NCBI RefSeq assembly: GCF_022539665.2
Contig: NC_081334.1
Location: forward strand, 1,860,001 to 1,924,000
Length of the DNA: 64,000 nucleotides
Direction of reading: 5' to 3'
Source of the DNA: Daphnia carinata
Taxonomy: Eukaryota > Arthropoda > Branchiopoda > Diplostraca > Daphniidae
Part shown: one piece after another, positions 46,301-58,699 of the stretch
Layout: the number at the start of each line of letters is the position of its first letter
Numbering within the stretch: position 1 is the first letter of the stretch
Notes under the pieces: model-generated
The model's input: the letters and a program-made list of their open reading frames with translations, nothing else
The model's database searches: none
What the model was told of the DNA's origin: nothing
Made by a program: the position numbers and the translations under genes

Positions 46301-48885
46301 TCCTATCCCCGTTGTCGAAATACCTGTGATGCCAGAGTCAACTGTAGAATCAAATGTCGAACCTGAGGCGTTGGACATCGAACTGGAGGAACCAGTCCAT
46401 CCAGCTAATGGTTCAACCAACAGCCGTCGTTGGGCTCTCACTCTGAGGTAGGCATTCCCAAATAGAAGGGACCTCATCAAACACCACGTCAGCACGGATT
46501 GCTTTTTTTTTTTATAAATACTATCTGCTTAATCCCCTAACTTTCCGAGATGAAGGCGATATCTCTTCGGCTACCTTAACCAATACTGCTGTCTTCTACG
46601 TTATCTGATCTGGGGGAAAGTTGGCATTCGTCAATATATAATACTGGGAATTCCTGGTTACAGGAACCAAGCCACACAATCCTCTCGCCTAATACAAGAG
46701 AAATCGTGAATGTGTAATTTTTATCGCTTAATGAAAATCACTTAGTCGTATATCATTCCGTGTTGTTTCAGCCGCGCCCGGGCTCGCTGCCGAGAAAGTT
46801 GTTGGCTTGACGTCATGTTAAATAATCGCTTTGTTTTTGTGTCCTTGACAAAATCTCAGATTTGTGTAGGCACTTTTTTTTTTTAACACGTTTTTTTCCC
46901 TCATTTTAATTTGCAATTTTTTTCTTTTTCTCTGTTTGCAGTCTCGCCGAAGAAAAGAAGGCGGAAGGCAATGCTTACTACAAGGTGAAAGACTACAGAA
47001 AAGCTTTGGCGTGTTACACTCGCGCCATCGAACTCTGCCCGGAGAGTGTGGCCTATTATGGCAACCGCGCAGCCTGTCGCATGATGATGGGTTCGTACCA
47101 GGACGCTTTGGAAGATGCCCGCGAGAGCACCCGTCTGGATTCTAGCTTTGCTAAGGGCTACGTCCGTATCGCTAAATGCTGTTTGGCACTCGGTGATACT
47201 GCGGCTGCCCTTAATGCGATCAACAAAGCCGAAGAACTCGATCCCAATTCCGATCTGGCCAACGAAAAGCGCTCTCTTCACGTCCTTCAACAACTCAGTG
47301 AAGAGATGAGCAAAGCCAACGCCAAAGGCGATTATCGTAAAGTAATTCTTACCAAGTTGTTACATTTTATAAATGTATCTTTTCCTAAATCCGTCTTCAT
47401 TTTTCAAGGTAATCTACTGTTGCGATCGCTCTCTTGAACACGCCCCAGCTGCTCGTCGTCTGAAACTGACCAAAGCTGAATGTCTTGCTTTACTATCTCG
47501 TTACGCTGAAGCAGAAGAAATGGCCAAGTAATTTGCTTTTTATTGTAAAAGTATGTCCTAAGAATTTATTTGATTAATTTTTCCTCTTGTTACTTCCAGC
47601 GACGTTCTAAGGTTAGACCAGACAAACGCCGATGCACTTTTAGTGAGGGGTTTGTGTTTTTATTATCAAGACAACATCGATCGAGCCTTCCTTCACTTCA
47701 AACAGGTCCTTCTCATGGCTCCTGACCACGTCAAAGCTCGTGATATCTTCAGAGTTAGTGAAAGATTTTCTTTCTTTTCCTCATCTATATTTGCTTTGGC
47801 GTGTTTACTGTATCCTAATATTGTCTAAACATTTGATAGAGAGCTAAGTTGCTCAAAGCTAAGAAGGAAGAAGGCAACGAAGCTTTCAAGGCCGGGCGGT
47901 ACCAGGAGGCTCATGATTTGTACACTGCAACTTTGATTATTGACCCTAACAACAAGCTGACCAACGCTAAAGTGTATTTTAACCGTGCTGTTGTACTAGT
48001 AAAGGTATTGATGTTTTTCTTTTTTCACATTGAAAAAAAATTAAATTAAAGCTAACTCTTGTTTGCTTCGTTTTCAGCTTGGCAAATTGAAGGAGGCCTT
48101 AGGCGACTGTGACAGAGCAATTGAGTTAGACGAAACCTATATCAAAGCGTATCTACGCAGAGCTAAGATAAACATGGACCTTGAACAGTTCGAAGATGCT
48201 GTCAGAGACTACGAAAAGGTCAATAAAATGGAAAAGAATCGAGGTTTGTTACTTGACCGTTTATTGGTAAAATATTAATCGCCAATTAATGATTCGGAAA
48301 CGTGGTTTTATTCAGATTACAAGCGTTTGTTACAAGAGGCAAAATTGGCACTGAAGAAGTCCCTACGAAAAGATTACTACAAGATATTGGGCATCGATCG
48401 CAATGCCAATGATGATGAAATCAAAAAAGCCTATAAGAAAAGAGCACTCGTTCATCATCCTGGTATTTCGTTGATTTGATTTTTTTCTCTTTGTGATGCT
48501 AATGAAGTGATATTGCAATAGATCGGCACTCCAGCGCCACTGAAGAGGAAAAGAAAGAGCAAGAAAAGAAATTTAAAGAATTGGGAGAAGCTTACGGCAT
48601 CCTTTCAGACCCCAAAAAGAAGTCCCGATATGATAATGGGCACGATATCGATGATAACGATGGTGGTGGATATTCAAGTATATTTAACTAATGAATTTAA
48701 TGTACGACAGAAATTTATTCTTGGTTTTTTTTAAAGGCGAAATGGATCCTAACCAAATATTCCAAGCGTTTTTCGGTGGGCCGGGCATGTTCCGGATGGG
48801 TAATATGGGCGGAGGAATGGGTGGTATGGGTGGTGCAGGAATGGGCGGCCATTGTCCAGGCAGTTTCAACTTTCAATTTGGCTAA
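43353..48885 (+). CDS. DNAJC7: DnaJ homolog subfamily C member 7 (TPR2)
   Basis: A co-chaperone that binds Hsp70 and Hsp90 through TPR repeats and stimulates Hsp70 through a J domain. Exon 1 (43,353-43,534) is a short acidic leader ([18 protein letters not shown]...). It joins exon 2 at 46,942, where TPR repeats begin: [32 protein letters not shown]. More TPRs follow through 48,240 ([45 protein letters not shown]). The J domain starts at [21 protein letters not shown]; its HPD motif is split by an intron at about 48,463. The end, [14 protein letters not shown] with a Gly/Met-rich stretch and FNFQFG, matches human DNAJC7. Intron 1 is 3.4 kb and contains an alternative first exon, listed separately. 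Confidence 0.94.
43535..45164. other. First part of DNAJC7 intron 1
   Basis: Non-coding by eye. Its last few hundred bases probably serve as promoter and 5' UTR of the alternative first exon. Open frames at 44,513-44,803 show no family resemblance. Confidence 0.4.
45165..46447 (+). CDS. DNAJC7: Alternative first coding exon of DNAJC7 (427 codons, disordered)
   Basis: An open frame of 427 codons inside DNAJC7 intron 1. It ends at a consensus donor (AG|GTAGGC at 46,448) in phase 2, the same phase as normal exon 1, so it joins exon 2 in frame (...WALTLS|LAEEKK). Without splicing it stops at once (TAG, 46,449-46,451), giving a 428-residue protein. The product is rich in Ser, Pro, His, Arg and Gln. 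A helix-prone stretch lies at about residues 126-156 ([20 protein letters not shown]). Short motifs of the I-x-I/V kind are seen: VITIKL (about 219), IIPIHIEV (328-335) and PIPVVEIPV (about 380-388). Such motifs bind the groove of small heat-shock proteins, as in BAG3. Upstream, an Inr-like TCAGTC lies at 45,040. Whether it is spliced to DNAJC7 or stands alone is inferred. Confidence 0.7.
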
Positions 48886-49806
48886 GTGTCACTAATGCTC
48901 TTTGATACACCAACCATTAACCTATATGCATTCAATCTCGAAAAGTCCGTAATTGGCCGTAAGACATGAGCACCTTTTGTCTTACTCTTCAGTCGGCAAA
49001 ACTTTTCTTTTCGAAAGTTGAAGCATGTGGCTGTAAAAACACTTTTGCCATTTATTTGCGCTGTTTATACATTTACCCAATCCTTAGACTCACCGACCGA
49101 TCTTCTTATCATGCTATACACGGACTAAAATTTATCATCTTTCCTGATCCTTTTTTTTTTTAGATGATCGAAATGCTGACAAATAATTTTGTAACTTCTG
49201 TTCCACAACAGTCTGGTAGGATTCCGCGGAATTGTTTGTTTTATCTTTCTGCCCTCGTAGCAAAACACGCTACAATAGCATGGTCTTGCGTGAAGGTTCA
49301 CCAGCTTATTGGTATTGCAAACAGTTACCGTAAGTCAAAAAGCAGAATGTTCGGTGTAGGTAAATAAGCAGGCTTGGTCAAGTTATTGTTATGTCATTGT
49401 TGTCTGTGTTGCTGTCGCATCTGATTATGTTAAGCGTTCGTGCTTTGCAATCATAGCTCATTTTGGTGCTCGTTTATCGGATCTTAAATGGCTTTTATAT
49501 GGCCCTGCGATATTTTTGTAGCTAACTATATGGTAATGATTTTTGCAAAGTTATCAGTGGAACTCCTTTTCGTAATAAATAAGAAAGCTGTCAAATTTTC
49601 GCGGATGAACACCAACATACTGTGGTATTACGAACGCTAGGTGAAAGAAACTTTGAAGAGATGTATAAACGTTTGCCAACCGTGCTAGCTAGGAAATCCA
49701 TTGAATCCACACATCAAATCTAAAAGTAAAGACATAATATGTAGGTTTTCCCTTAGTCAAGTACATGGATAATACAAAATTATTTATTAAGAACAAAGAT
49801 TTCTAA
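48886..49806. other. Convergent intergenic region
   Basis: Holds the 3' UTRs of DNAJC7 (+) and MALSU1 (-). No gene was recognised. Confidence 0.4.
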
Positions 49807-50642
49807 TTACACACTTTTTTGGCTTGGAAATGTGTAACAGTTTGTTGGGCTTGTTAACACATCATTCTCAATTGACAGGTCATCAAAATCTGGTCCACAT
49901 GCCCATAATGTTTCAAGATCATAGATCTTTCTGAACTTACTGGAAAATATGTGAAGGGCAATGTTACCTAGATCTAAGGCAATCCAATCTTTGTTGTTTT
50001 TTCCTTCTATAACTGGCAACAAATCTGTTGTCAAACAACGTCTCTTTGATAATTTTCTTAGAAATTCTGCAACAACAATAAAAAATTGTCAACTCATCAC
50101 TTAACTGATGTCATTAATTCAATACAAGTACCAGCAACTGCAGTCATTTGTTTAGGAGACTTCCCTGTGGTAATCACCATGTAATCCACATAACTTAACT
50201 GTGAAGGAACAGCAATTACAACTATATCCTGCAGCTTCTGTTGGTTCAAAATTTCAACAAACTCCTCTATATCAAATATTCCAGTGGTTCCACGCTGTAA
50301 TGAAATTCCTTGGAATTCATCAAACTCTTCAACTATTTCTGAATCACCAATCCTTTGCCAATTGCCTTCAGCAAACATTTTTTCTTCTTCTGATTTGTTT
50401 TCTACTAGTTCTGTAGTATAGCTTCTTTGGAAATTGATATTTGTTGGTGAAGAAGACGGAAATAACAAGGCCCTTGCATGCCGGTCAGCTGTATGGCAAA
50501 GGTTTCTTTCAACGCACGTTTCATTCAAAATTTTGGAAGCTATGCAATGATTATTTTGTTGATATTGAGAAGTGCGCATGAAATGAGACTTGTTAAACAA
50601 TTGTTTTGTTAAAAGAGCTCTAAGTGAGCATTGGCGCCACAT
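49807..50642 (-). CDS. MALSU1: Mitochondrial assembly of ribosomal large subunit 1 (RsfS family)
   Basis: Mitochondrial member of the ribosomal silencing factor family (RsfS/DUF143), which binds uL14m on the large subunit during assembly. Two exons: 50,642-50,132 and about 50,066-49,807. The N-terminal 100 or so residues are basic and variable (MWRQCSLRALLTKQLFNKSH) and look like a mitochondrial presequence. The core has FDIEEFVEILNQQKLQDIVV, SYVDYMVITTGKSPKQMTAV, then EFLRKLSKR joined across the intron, NKDWIALDLGNIALHIFS, and IYDLETLW, the most typical end of the domain. A reading-through exon without the splice would end at TSVK and lose the second half. Divergent from PLA2G6. Confidence 0.88.
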
Positions 50643-51144
50643 TTTTTACACAGAAGTTTGGCTGAATCACTGAAAAATAGCAGACGGAAGTTAATCTTTC
50701 CTTGTGCAGACGACATGGAAAAGAACAAAATAAAACAAATTGACTAGTCATGTCGTGTTTCGAACTCCCAGTCATGTATTTTTCATTCCTATAGCTAGTG
50801 CATAATTATAGTGAACGAAGTTCAAACTAACAATTTAGATTAGATAGTACACCCTTAAAACAAAGTAAAAAAAAAGAATTCATATAGTTTGCACCGAGTA
50901 AAATTGTTGTGACACTATCGCCCACTGTCAAGCTAACCTGCCAAACGTTAAGTTCCAACAAAACTTGGCAATCTAGATTACAATCTAATTACCAATTACC
51001 CCGAAGAACAAAACTTTTTCTCGTGTGTTACAGCGTACTATAAAGTAGTTGCTACTAATCAATTTATACAGGCATTTTGAGTTAACTCTGTTTTGAAATT
51101 TGAACCGTAAGAAGGATATAGCAAAATCAAACATCCCTCAAAGA
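50643..51144. promoter_or_regulatory. Divergent promoter region of MALSU1 and PLA2G6
   Basis: About 500 bp between start codons pointing apart. No specific site was recognised. Confidence 0.35.
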
Positions 51145-54100
51145 ATGTCATTTCTTACCCAGTTAGCCTCAGCAGTGGCCACCAACTTAGTGAATTCATT
51201 GACATCTTCCAATATCATAGACCCAGTAAAGGTTATTGAAGTTTCTTCCACTTCACTTGTTACTAGAAATATTTGTAAAAGAGATCAATGTATAGTACTA
51301 TATGGAAAGGGTGTGGGTACGAATACTGGCTTTGAGCTGATCATGACAGGCAGTAGAGACAAAGTTTATAGGTAAAGTATGTTTCACATTCTGAAGAAAT
51401 GCAAGTACTGAAACCCCCACTTTTTAGTCTTTGCAGGTCTGCTGAAGTAACATTTGTAGAACACCATTTTGAAATGGCTAGAGACAAACTTCCATACCTT
51501 ACAAGAATATCAACCGAGGTTGGCTGTAAATCATAAAATTTTTGGCTTTCCACTATATTCATGTTTAAAAAATTTGTATAGCTTTGTGTGCTTCCCCAAC
51601 TACAAGAAGTCTGGTCTCTTATAACAACTAATCCATTCTGGACTGCTGCACACATAGTTGCCCACTATGGTTTACAAGAAGGCTTGAAAGAGCCGTCCTT
51701 TTTGGCGTATTACTTATCCCTTAGCTCTATTCTAGCACATGTTAGATAACAGAGATTATTTTTATTAGTCTGCTGTGCATCATTGACGAATCCACTGGAA
51801 TGACGCCGATGCACGTAGCAGCCAAAAACGGGAAAGCCGACTTCGTCAAGGCTGCAATTGCTGCTATGTCTGGAAATGTCCAGTTTGATGAAGGGGATGC
51901 TAAAGGAAACACTGTATACCATTACGCTGCAATGGCAAACAAAGAAACGGTCGAAGTAAATCAATTGAGTTAAATTTTTTCCTGGCTGCATTGTATTTAT
52001 ATATCATTTTCCGTTATACAAAGGCGTTAGCTTTTTGTGCTTTAGATGGGACAATTAACTCCAGGAATAAAGAAAATCTGACGCCGCTCCATCTAGCCTG
52101 TCAGGCTGATAAACCTGATTGCGTTAAAGCACTTATTGCTGCTGGGGCAAATATCAATGTGGCCAGCAACGAAGAAGGCTCTATCGTTCAAACTGCGGTC
52201 GCGAATAGTTTTGCATGTGCTAAAGAAATTCTTACTGCATTCCCCAATCAGCTTCATGTCAAAGTAAACTAGACTGCAATGGAGTTATGAAAGCCGCATT
52301 TAATTATTTCTTCTTTTTAGGACATGAAAAACGGAGGTACACCACTACATTGGGCTACTACAAAAGAAGTTGTTATGGCTCTTGTAGAATTGGGCTGTTT
52401 CATCGATGCTCGGAATTTTAGTGGCCAGACTGCTTTACATGTAATGGTACAGCGAGATCGATTTGAATGTGTTGTCGCACTGTTGAGTTGTGGTGCGGAT
52501 CCAAATTTAGTCGATTCTAATGGCAATTCACCGCTTCATTTAGCTTCTAGTTCTGCAAGCCTGTTAATAATTCAGGTACTATTATAGCTAATGTGGGATT
52601 CAAATATTGTGTAACGTATATTTTGGCAGGCTTTGTTAGTATTTGGATCGGATGTGAACATGCTGAACGATCGGGGTGAATCCCCACGCCATTTAGTCGC
52701 AGGAAGGGGTTCTAGTAGTGGTCCAGCATTACTCTACTGTCTTCATGCTGTCGGGGCAAAACGGTGTTCCCAGAAGGCGCCGAAATGTGTAGATGGATGC
52801 AGTCCTACTGGGAAAGATGACGGCCAATCATCTAGTGCAGACCAAATTCCACGTTCCCGTCACCTATTTGATGCCATGCTTCATCAGGTTTGCCAACATT
52901 CCGCAACCGCTAATCAAGCACCGTAAGTTCTAACCGAAACAGATTCCCCGTTAGCCGAATTTGAATAACAATGTGCCTCATTTTTGCATTCAGGAAATCA
53001 ATCGTTGGTGGACGTGTTTTGTGTTTAGATGGCGGAGGGATTCGTGGTTTGATCCTTATCCAAATGTTGGAAGCTTTGGAGTTAATCCTTGGTGGTCCGG
53101 TAATCCAGCATTTTGACTGGATCTCTGGAACTAGTACGGGCGGGATTCTTTCACTAGCATTAGCATGCGGTAAATAATAATTTTTCAATCTCATTATAGT
53201 CATTTTTTTTTCACTTTAGTATGGTTTTCCTGTAGGAAAATCTGTTCGTGAATGCAAATCGATGTATTTTCGGTTTAAAGACCAAGTTTTCGTCGGTAAA
53301 CGGCCTTATAACGCTGATTGTTTGGAGGGATTCCTGAAAGCCGAATTTGGCGAGCGAACTATGGCAGATATCACAGGTCCTAAGTAAGTCAAGAACCGAA
53401 GTGTAAACCCGTTAATATTCTACTATTTGCATCGCACTAGATTATTTGTCACTGCCGTGATTGCTGACATGATTCCCGCTGATCTACATATGTTTCGGAA
53501 TTATACATCGCCACAGGATCTGTTGAGTCTACCTGAAGCAACGGTATCTAAAAAACCCGAAGAACAGATGGTATGGCAGGCTGCTCGGGCTTCTGGGGCA
53601 GCACCTACTTATTTCAGGCAATTGACACACAAAACTCGATTTCTTTTTTTTTATTTTTAGCTAATTTTGGATATATTATTTACTATGACTATTTTTTTTA
53701 CTATTTTTTTATTCTCCAACTTTTTAGAGCCTTTGGTTCGTTTCTTGATGGCGGCCTGATTGCAAATAATCCGACGTTAGATGTATTGACTGAAATACAG
53801 GAGTACAACTCGGTTATGAACGCTTTAGGCGCAGGAAGTTCAATTCCACCCATGTTGGTGGTTTCCCTGGGCACAGGTTGCAAACCCACTGAGCTGGTGA
53901 TAAATTTCTAATAAGCAAACGCTGCTCATGTGTTTCTAATACAAAATATCATAGGTGACAAGTATTGATGTTTTCCGCCCAGAAGGTTTGATTGATGCTG
54001 CTCGTTTAGCATGGGGTGCGTCCGCTTTTTTAAAACTACTGGTTGAGCAGGTAAAATCGTTGATTTTTTAAAATTTAATAACATTATGCTGCAACATTGC

Positions 54101-54393
54101 CTTTATTCTCTAATTAGGTGACCTCCACTGATCGACGGGTAAATTTACTAGAAAATAAAAATAGTAAATACACGAATAATTTATTCATGCAAAAATAGGT
54201 GGTAGATCGTGCCAGAAGCTGGTGTAGTATGATTGGCTGTGCATATTTTCGGCTGTCTCCTTGCTTTACGAAAGATATCGCTCTAGACGAGACCCGCAGC
54301 GAACAATTAATCCCAATGCTTTGGGAAACTAAAGCTTTTATCCACTGTCATACTGCCGACTTCAAAAAGATTGCACAACTGCTGAAGGCCTAG
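51145..54393 (+). CDS. PLA2G6: Calcium-independent phospholipase A2 beta (iPLA2-VIA)
   Basis: 85-kDa-type calcium-independent phospholipase A2, which remodels membrane phospholipids and acts in mitochondria and ER. The start at 51,145 gives [20 protein letters not shown], matching the family leader. Then come ankyrin repeats from about 51,770 to 52,700: [85 protein letters not shown]. The patatin-like catalytic domain has the oxyanion motif LDGGGIRGL, the nucleophile Ser in SGTSTGGI, and the Asp of the dyad in [14 protein letters not shown]. Other conserved parts are AELHLFRNY-like [32 protein letters not shown] and [12 protein letters not shown]. About 15 short exons. Full length. Confidence 0.94.
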
Positions 54394-55124
54394 ATTGAAT
54401 TGAACGTTTCGTGTTCTCTCGTTATGTAACATTTAAAATTGGCAAGTAAAGCGAGGTTTGTTTTTCTGGCAAAAGTTGGATTGGCAAACGAAATACACTT
54501 TCATTGCATGAATTACTGTTGAATTTGACCAACAAACGCATATTCGTTCGTTGTGCCAGCAGAAACAGACGCATTTTACGAGATTTATGCAAAGTTAATT
54601 ATGTTTCATGAGTCCCAGTTTAAAGTAAAGTAATTTTAAGAGTTGTCGTAAACAGAGTGTTGAGTTTTGAGCACGCTGTACAGTAAATAATACTGCCAAC
54701 AAATGACAACGCAGTAGTAACTAGAGACGAAAATTCGCGTTCTCGTAGGATTTCTAGTTAAAACGGTGCTGCTATAGAAAATTACGTAATCACGTTTCAT
54801 GCAACAACCAGTGATTCATGTAGCTTTGTGGTGGCGCGCAATATTTTCGAAGTTTTGGGCGGCTCCAAGTTTGGCAACCGTTGTTTTCCGCACCCTTGAA
54901 GACAGAGAACGTCTGCTATTGGAATGTACGGTTGCCCAAACCAGTGTATAGCCCTCCTTCCAGGAACCCCACACCCATAGTGGACGTTTTGACAACCCGG
55001 ATCAGTCTTTTGGACAATGATCTTGTGAGTGTTGTTCGTGAAAAACGAAAATCTCCAATGTCGATGATATTTTCTTTTAGCTTTTGAAGTGCATTCGGAT
55101 CGGTGTTAAGTGTGGTTACTAAAA
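54394..55124. other. Intergenic region before the tetraspanin
   Basis: PLA2G6 3' UTR and the promoter/5' UTR of the tetraspanin. The open frame at 54,881-55,087 shows no family resemblance and is regarded as 5' UTR or chance. Confidence 0.4.
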
Positions 55125-56346
55125 ATGAGTGGTTATGGCCGTAGAAGAAGTCGAAATATTAACCACATCAATGTTTGTGTCAAATATACCATTTTCTTCT
55201 TCAACTTTGTGTTTTGGGTATGCAAATGTTAGGATTTGCGGGGACGCTTTGCGTTATAAATGATGCTTTTTGTTGTTTTTTATTTACAGCTTCTTGGTGG
55301 TATATTTGTTGGAGTTGGACTTTATGCATTCTTTGAAAAATGGAAGGGCACAGGCTACAGTCTGGTCTTGAACGCTGAGCAAATGATTCTCGATATTTCT
55401 ATCATCATGCTTATTGTTGGTTTTGTCATGTTCACTGTGAGTTTTGCTGGCTGTGTTGGGGCTCTGAGAGAGAACTCCTGTCTTCTCAAATTTGTAAGAA
55501 ATCAGAAATTTATATTTTAAAATTTTTCTCATTAGTATAGTTTGTTGTGTTTTCTAGTACTCTGCTTGCCTGTTATTGTTTTTCATAGCTGAACTGGCCT
55601 TGGCTACACTTGGATTTGTTTTTCCACAGAAAGTCACAGGAGTATTAGAAAAACACTTAACTTCCAAACTCATAGAATTCTACAGGGAGGATCCTGATCT
55701 CCAGAACATAATTGATTTTACCCAGCAAGAAGTAAACTCTAAATAATTGATATTAATGATTCTTTAGTAACCAAAACTTGCATCTATCTTAGTTCAAATG
55801 TTGTGGCTTGAGCCAAAGTGGATACTTGGACTGGTCTCAGAATGAATACTTTAACTGCACAAAAACCAACCCTTCTGTTGAAAGATGTGCTGTGCCCTTT
55901 TCATGTTGCAGGAATCCTGCAGACATCAATGTAAGTATACATCATTTTATGGTAAAATAATTTATTTTCATATATACGTTCCAAAACTTTTTAGACTGGT
56001 CTGATCAACGTGATGTGCGGTTACGAGGCCCAACAACTTACAGTAATATTATATCTTTTGATCTGTCGAAATATTATAAAAATAAAAACCATTTATAGGA
56101 GCTTGAAGCCGCAAAGAAAATCCACATTAGCGGTTGTATTTCTATCATAGAAATGTGGGTGTATGGAAATCTCTATATAATAGCGGGCATAGCCACAGTC
56201 GTGGCTTTTGCGCAGGTAATTTTGCTCATAGCTTCATCATTTAGTATTTCTCTTTACGCACTGTTCTTTTTTAGCTTTTCGTGATTTTCTTGGCGAGAAC
56301 CCTTGAGGGACAGATTCAACGGCAGAAGTCATTATGGATGCGCTGA
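55125..56346 (+). CDS. Tetraspanin of the C8 type (TspanC8)
   Basis: Four-pass membrane protein. First exon (55,125-55,205) is [20 protein letters not shown] with the start of helix 1; then [14 protein letters not shown], helix 2 and helix 3 with CVGALREN and [14 protein letters not shown]. The large outer loop contains CCG in [11 protein letters not shown], then NC, RC, PFSCC, MCGY and SGC: eight cysteines, the mark of the TspanC8 group. In animals these chaperone ADAM10/Kuzbanian and so affect Notch cleavage. EYFNC and [10 protein letters not shown] are close to vertebrate TSPAN5/14/17/33 and Drosophila Tsp3A, Tsp26A and Tsp86D; which of these is the orthologue I cannot say. It ends [14 protein letters not shown]. 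About 275 residues. Confidence 0.88.
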
Positions 56347-58699
56347 ATTTTACGTAAGGCGCCAGTTCTCTGATTTCAAAGATCATGGTCAACAGAACAA
56401 ACACCCTATTTTCGGTCATACCTTCTATAAAATCATGTTTGCTTTATTCGCGTGTTTGTCGTGCATGTGATACTGCCTCTCTTGGCGCCAGAGAACTCCG
56501 TAGCATTCTCATGATGTAATTTTCATCGTTCAAGTTTCGTTTAGCAGAAATAAGGAAGATCACTTTTTCTAATAAAAAATATAAATAAAAAAAATTATAT
56601 CTATTTCTTGTCTGTTAAAGATGCAATGAAAACGTTTTGACGAAAAAGGGATACCCAATAGGGATATTAAAACATTTCATTTAAAGTTTCTCGTAATGAC
56701 CGTTGCGTCCACAAGAGGCGCCTTAAACCGTGGCTCATAGGGTAGTTTTTTTTTTGTCATACATTCCTAAATTTGCTTAACGCGTGCAGTCCGCTGTCTG
56801 CTTTCCTCGCTAGATTTTACCTCTTGACCTCGTGTTAGTTGCGATTTTCGGCAACAAATTTACTCATTTTTCAATGCTGTTCAAGGTACGCTAGGAGAGA
56901 AAAGATAAAAGCTATGCTTAACAACTTAAAAGCTTTAACAGGGTTTAAGTTTATTACAAAACCTAGAAGTGTCGTGAAGCACATGGGTCAGGAATATCAT
57001 CGGGATTTCGACTTACCTTGGTAGGTGTGTATTGTGTTTTTCAATTTCCACTTGCACACCGTAATCTGTGATTACTAACTAGTGAATCATTAGAGGATGT
57101 TAATTTTTGGAACCTAAAGCACCTTCGCAAGCTCCCGAGAATCAAGTCAAAACATATAAGTAATTGAAAGATTAAGATTTTAGCATGGACATTAACCATC
57201 CATCATTGTTTTGGTCTCTATAAGGTAAATTGTAGACTGTTTTGTTCTAATATGAATTTTTCTGTCCAGGGCACTTAATGTCTGACTTTCCATTACAGTG
57301 GAACAATTACAGCTAGTACTTACAGTAGTTACAACACATGAACAATATTGAAGCTTCTATAAAAAATGCAATAGCATTCACAAGGGAGTGGGTTCATAAG
57401 GACTGGCAAATGTTTTGATTTTGCCCTTGATCTAAGGAAGTTGTCTTTCAAACGGTAATGTGATGTCTTATGGGCACCATGTATAAAAAATCTTCATCAG
57501 CATTCCAGAAACTTCTTCACTGCAGCAGTTATCCTTTGGTAATAATCAAAAATTCTATGCATTTACTGAAAGATCCAGGAACGATTGCTACAGGAACATG
57601 TATGAACACTCAAAATCAGGTGTGATTTTGATCTCAACTCCTTTGGTCCTACATTATTAATGTCTTTTGGGTTAAAAAAGCTACGCCTGAGAAACTTCCT
57701 TAAGGAATAACATTAATGGTATTACTTTCTTTCATTTACAATTGGTTTCTAACTTCTAAGGTGCCACCAGCCAACTCAACAACCAGAGGAGTGCTAGACA
57801 TTTGCGGGTGAACGTGAAAATAGTTGACCGCCTGTTAATTGTAATTCCGATTTTGCTTAAATTTTTATTTTCGATGGTGCATAGACATAGTTGAGTTGCT
57901 GGTAATTGTAATAACCATCATCCTCTGTTAAGTCTTTCAAAAATCGTAAGACCTATTAAGGTATAATTTTTCTGAGAACATTAAGAACCATCTTTGTTTC
58001 CTTCTAATATTTTTTTCTCTAGGTTACTTAATGTTGGTAATTTACATTACGCCAGAAAATACACCAGCAGTCAGCCACCAGGCACTAGGTTTACGAGTAC
58101 TACCTTGCCTTGCTAAAAGTGTTAGGTTTCCCTAGGATCTGCGTAACCGTCAACGTGTTCGACTGACTGTCTCCGATTACGTATCTGCTGAAAGGTAATA
58201 TGTCGTTTTATCGGACATACAAGCTAAAGAAATAAAGTAAGATAAAACGGGGGGGGGTTATAAATTATAAAATATGCTTCTCTGTTTGGGCTGATGCGAC
58301 TTGACTTTATTCGACGGAACATGCCATTTCGATTGTGCTGATGGTTCGTGTTTATGGTAAAACTGGCGCATCTTAGCTGATTACCATTCTTCCTTAGACA
58401 ATGTCTGGTTTCTCACTCGTCCTTTATTTCTCACAATCCCTTTCGGACAGCATCTAGCATGAGAAACTTTAACAGGGGAAATAGATTATCCGCTAATTTC
58501 TCTGGGATACTTTCAACGTGTTTTATACTTTTTTATTCTATCGTTTGACTGTAAGGACTGGCGCAGAAAACTAATGTTCTTTTTTTGTCATTTTCTTTGT
58601 TAAATTGGTATAAGCACAAAGGGCACATAGGTGCAAGCGATACCGAACCGCTTAGGTTTTAAATGCAAATTACTATGTCCTGTGGTTTTGAATCATTAT
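56347..58699. other. Long gene-free region
   Basis: Tetraspanin 3' UTR (AATAAA near 56,571) followed by about 2 kb with no recognised gene or repeat. A 61-codon open frame at 56,839-57,024 ends next to a GTAGGT and might be an exon of an unknown gene, but no partner exon or family resemblance was found. Confidence 0.4.

Noticed and set aside
56839-57024. Possible exon of 61 codons
   Set aside because: No neighbouring exon in a matching phase and no family resemblance; left as gene-free.
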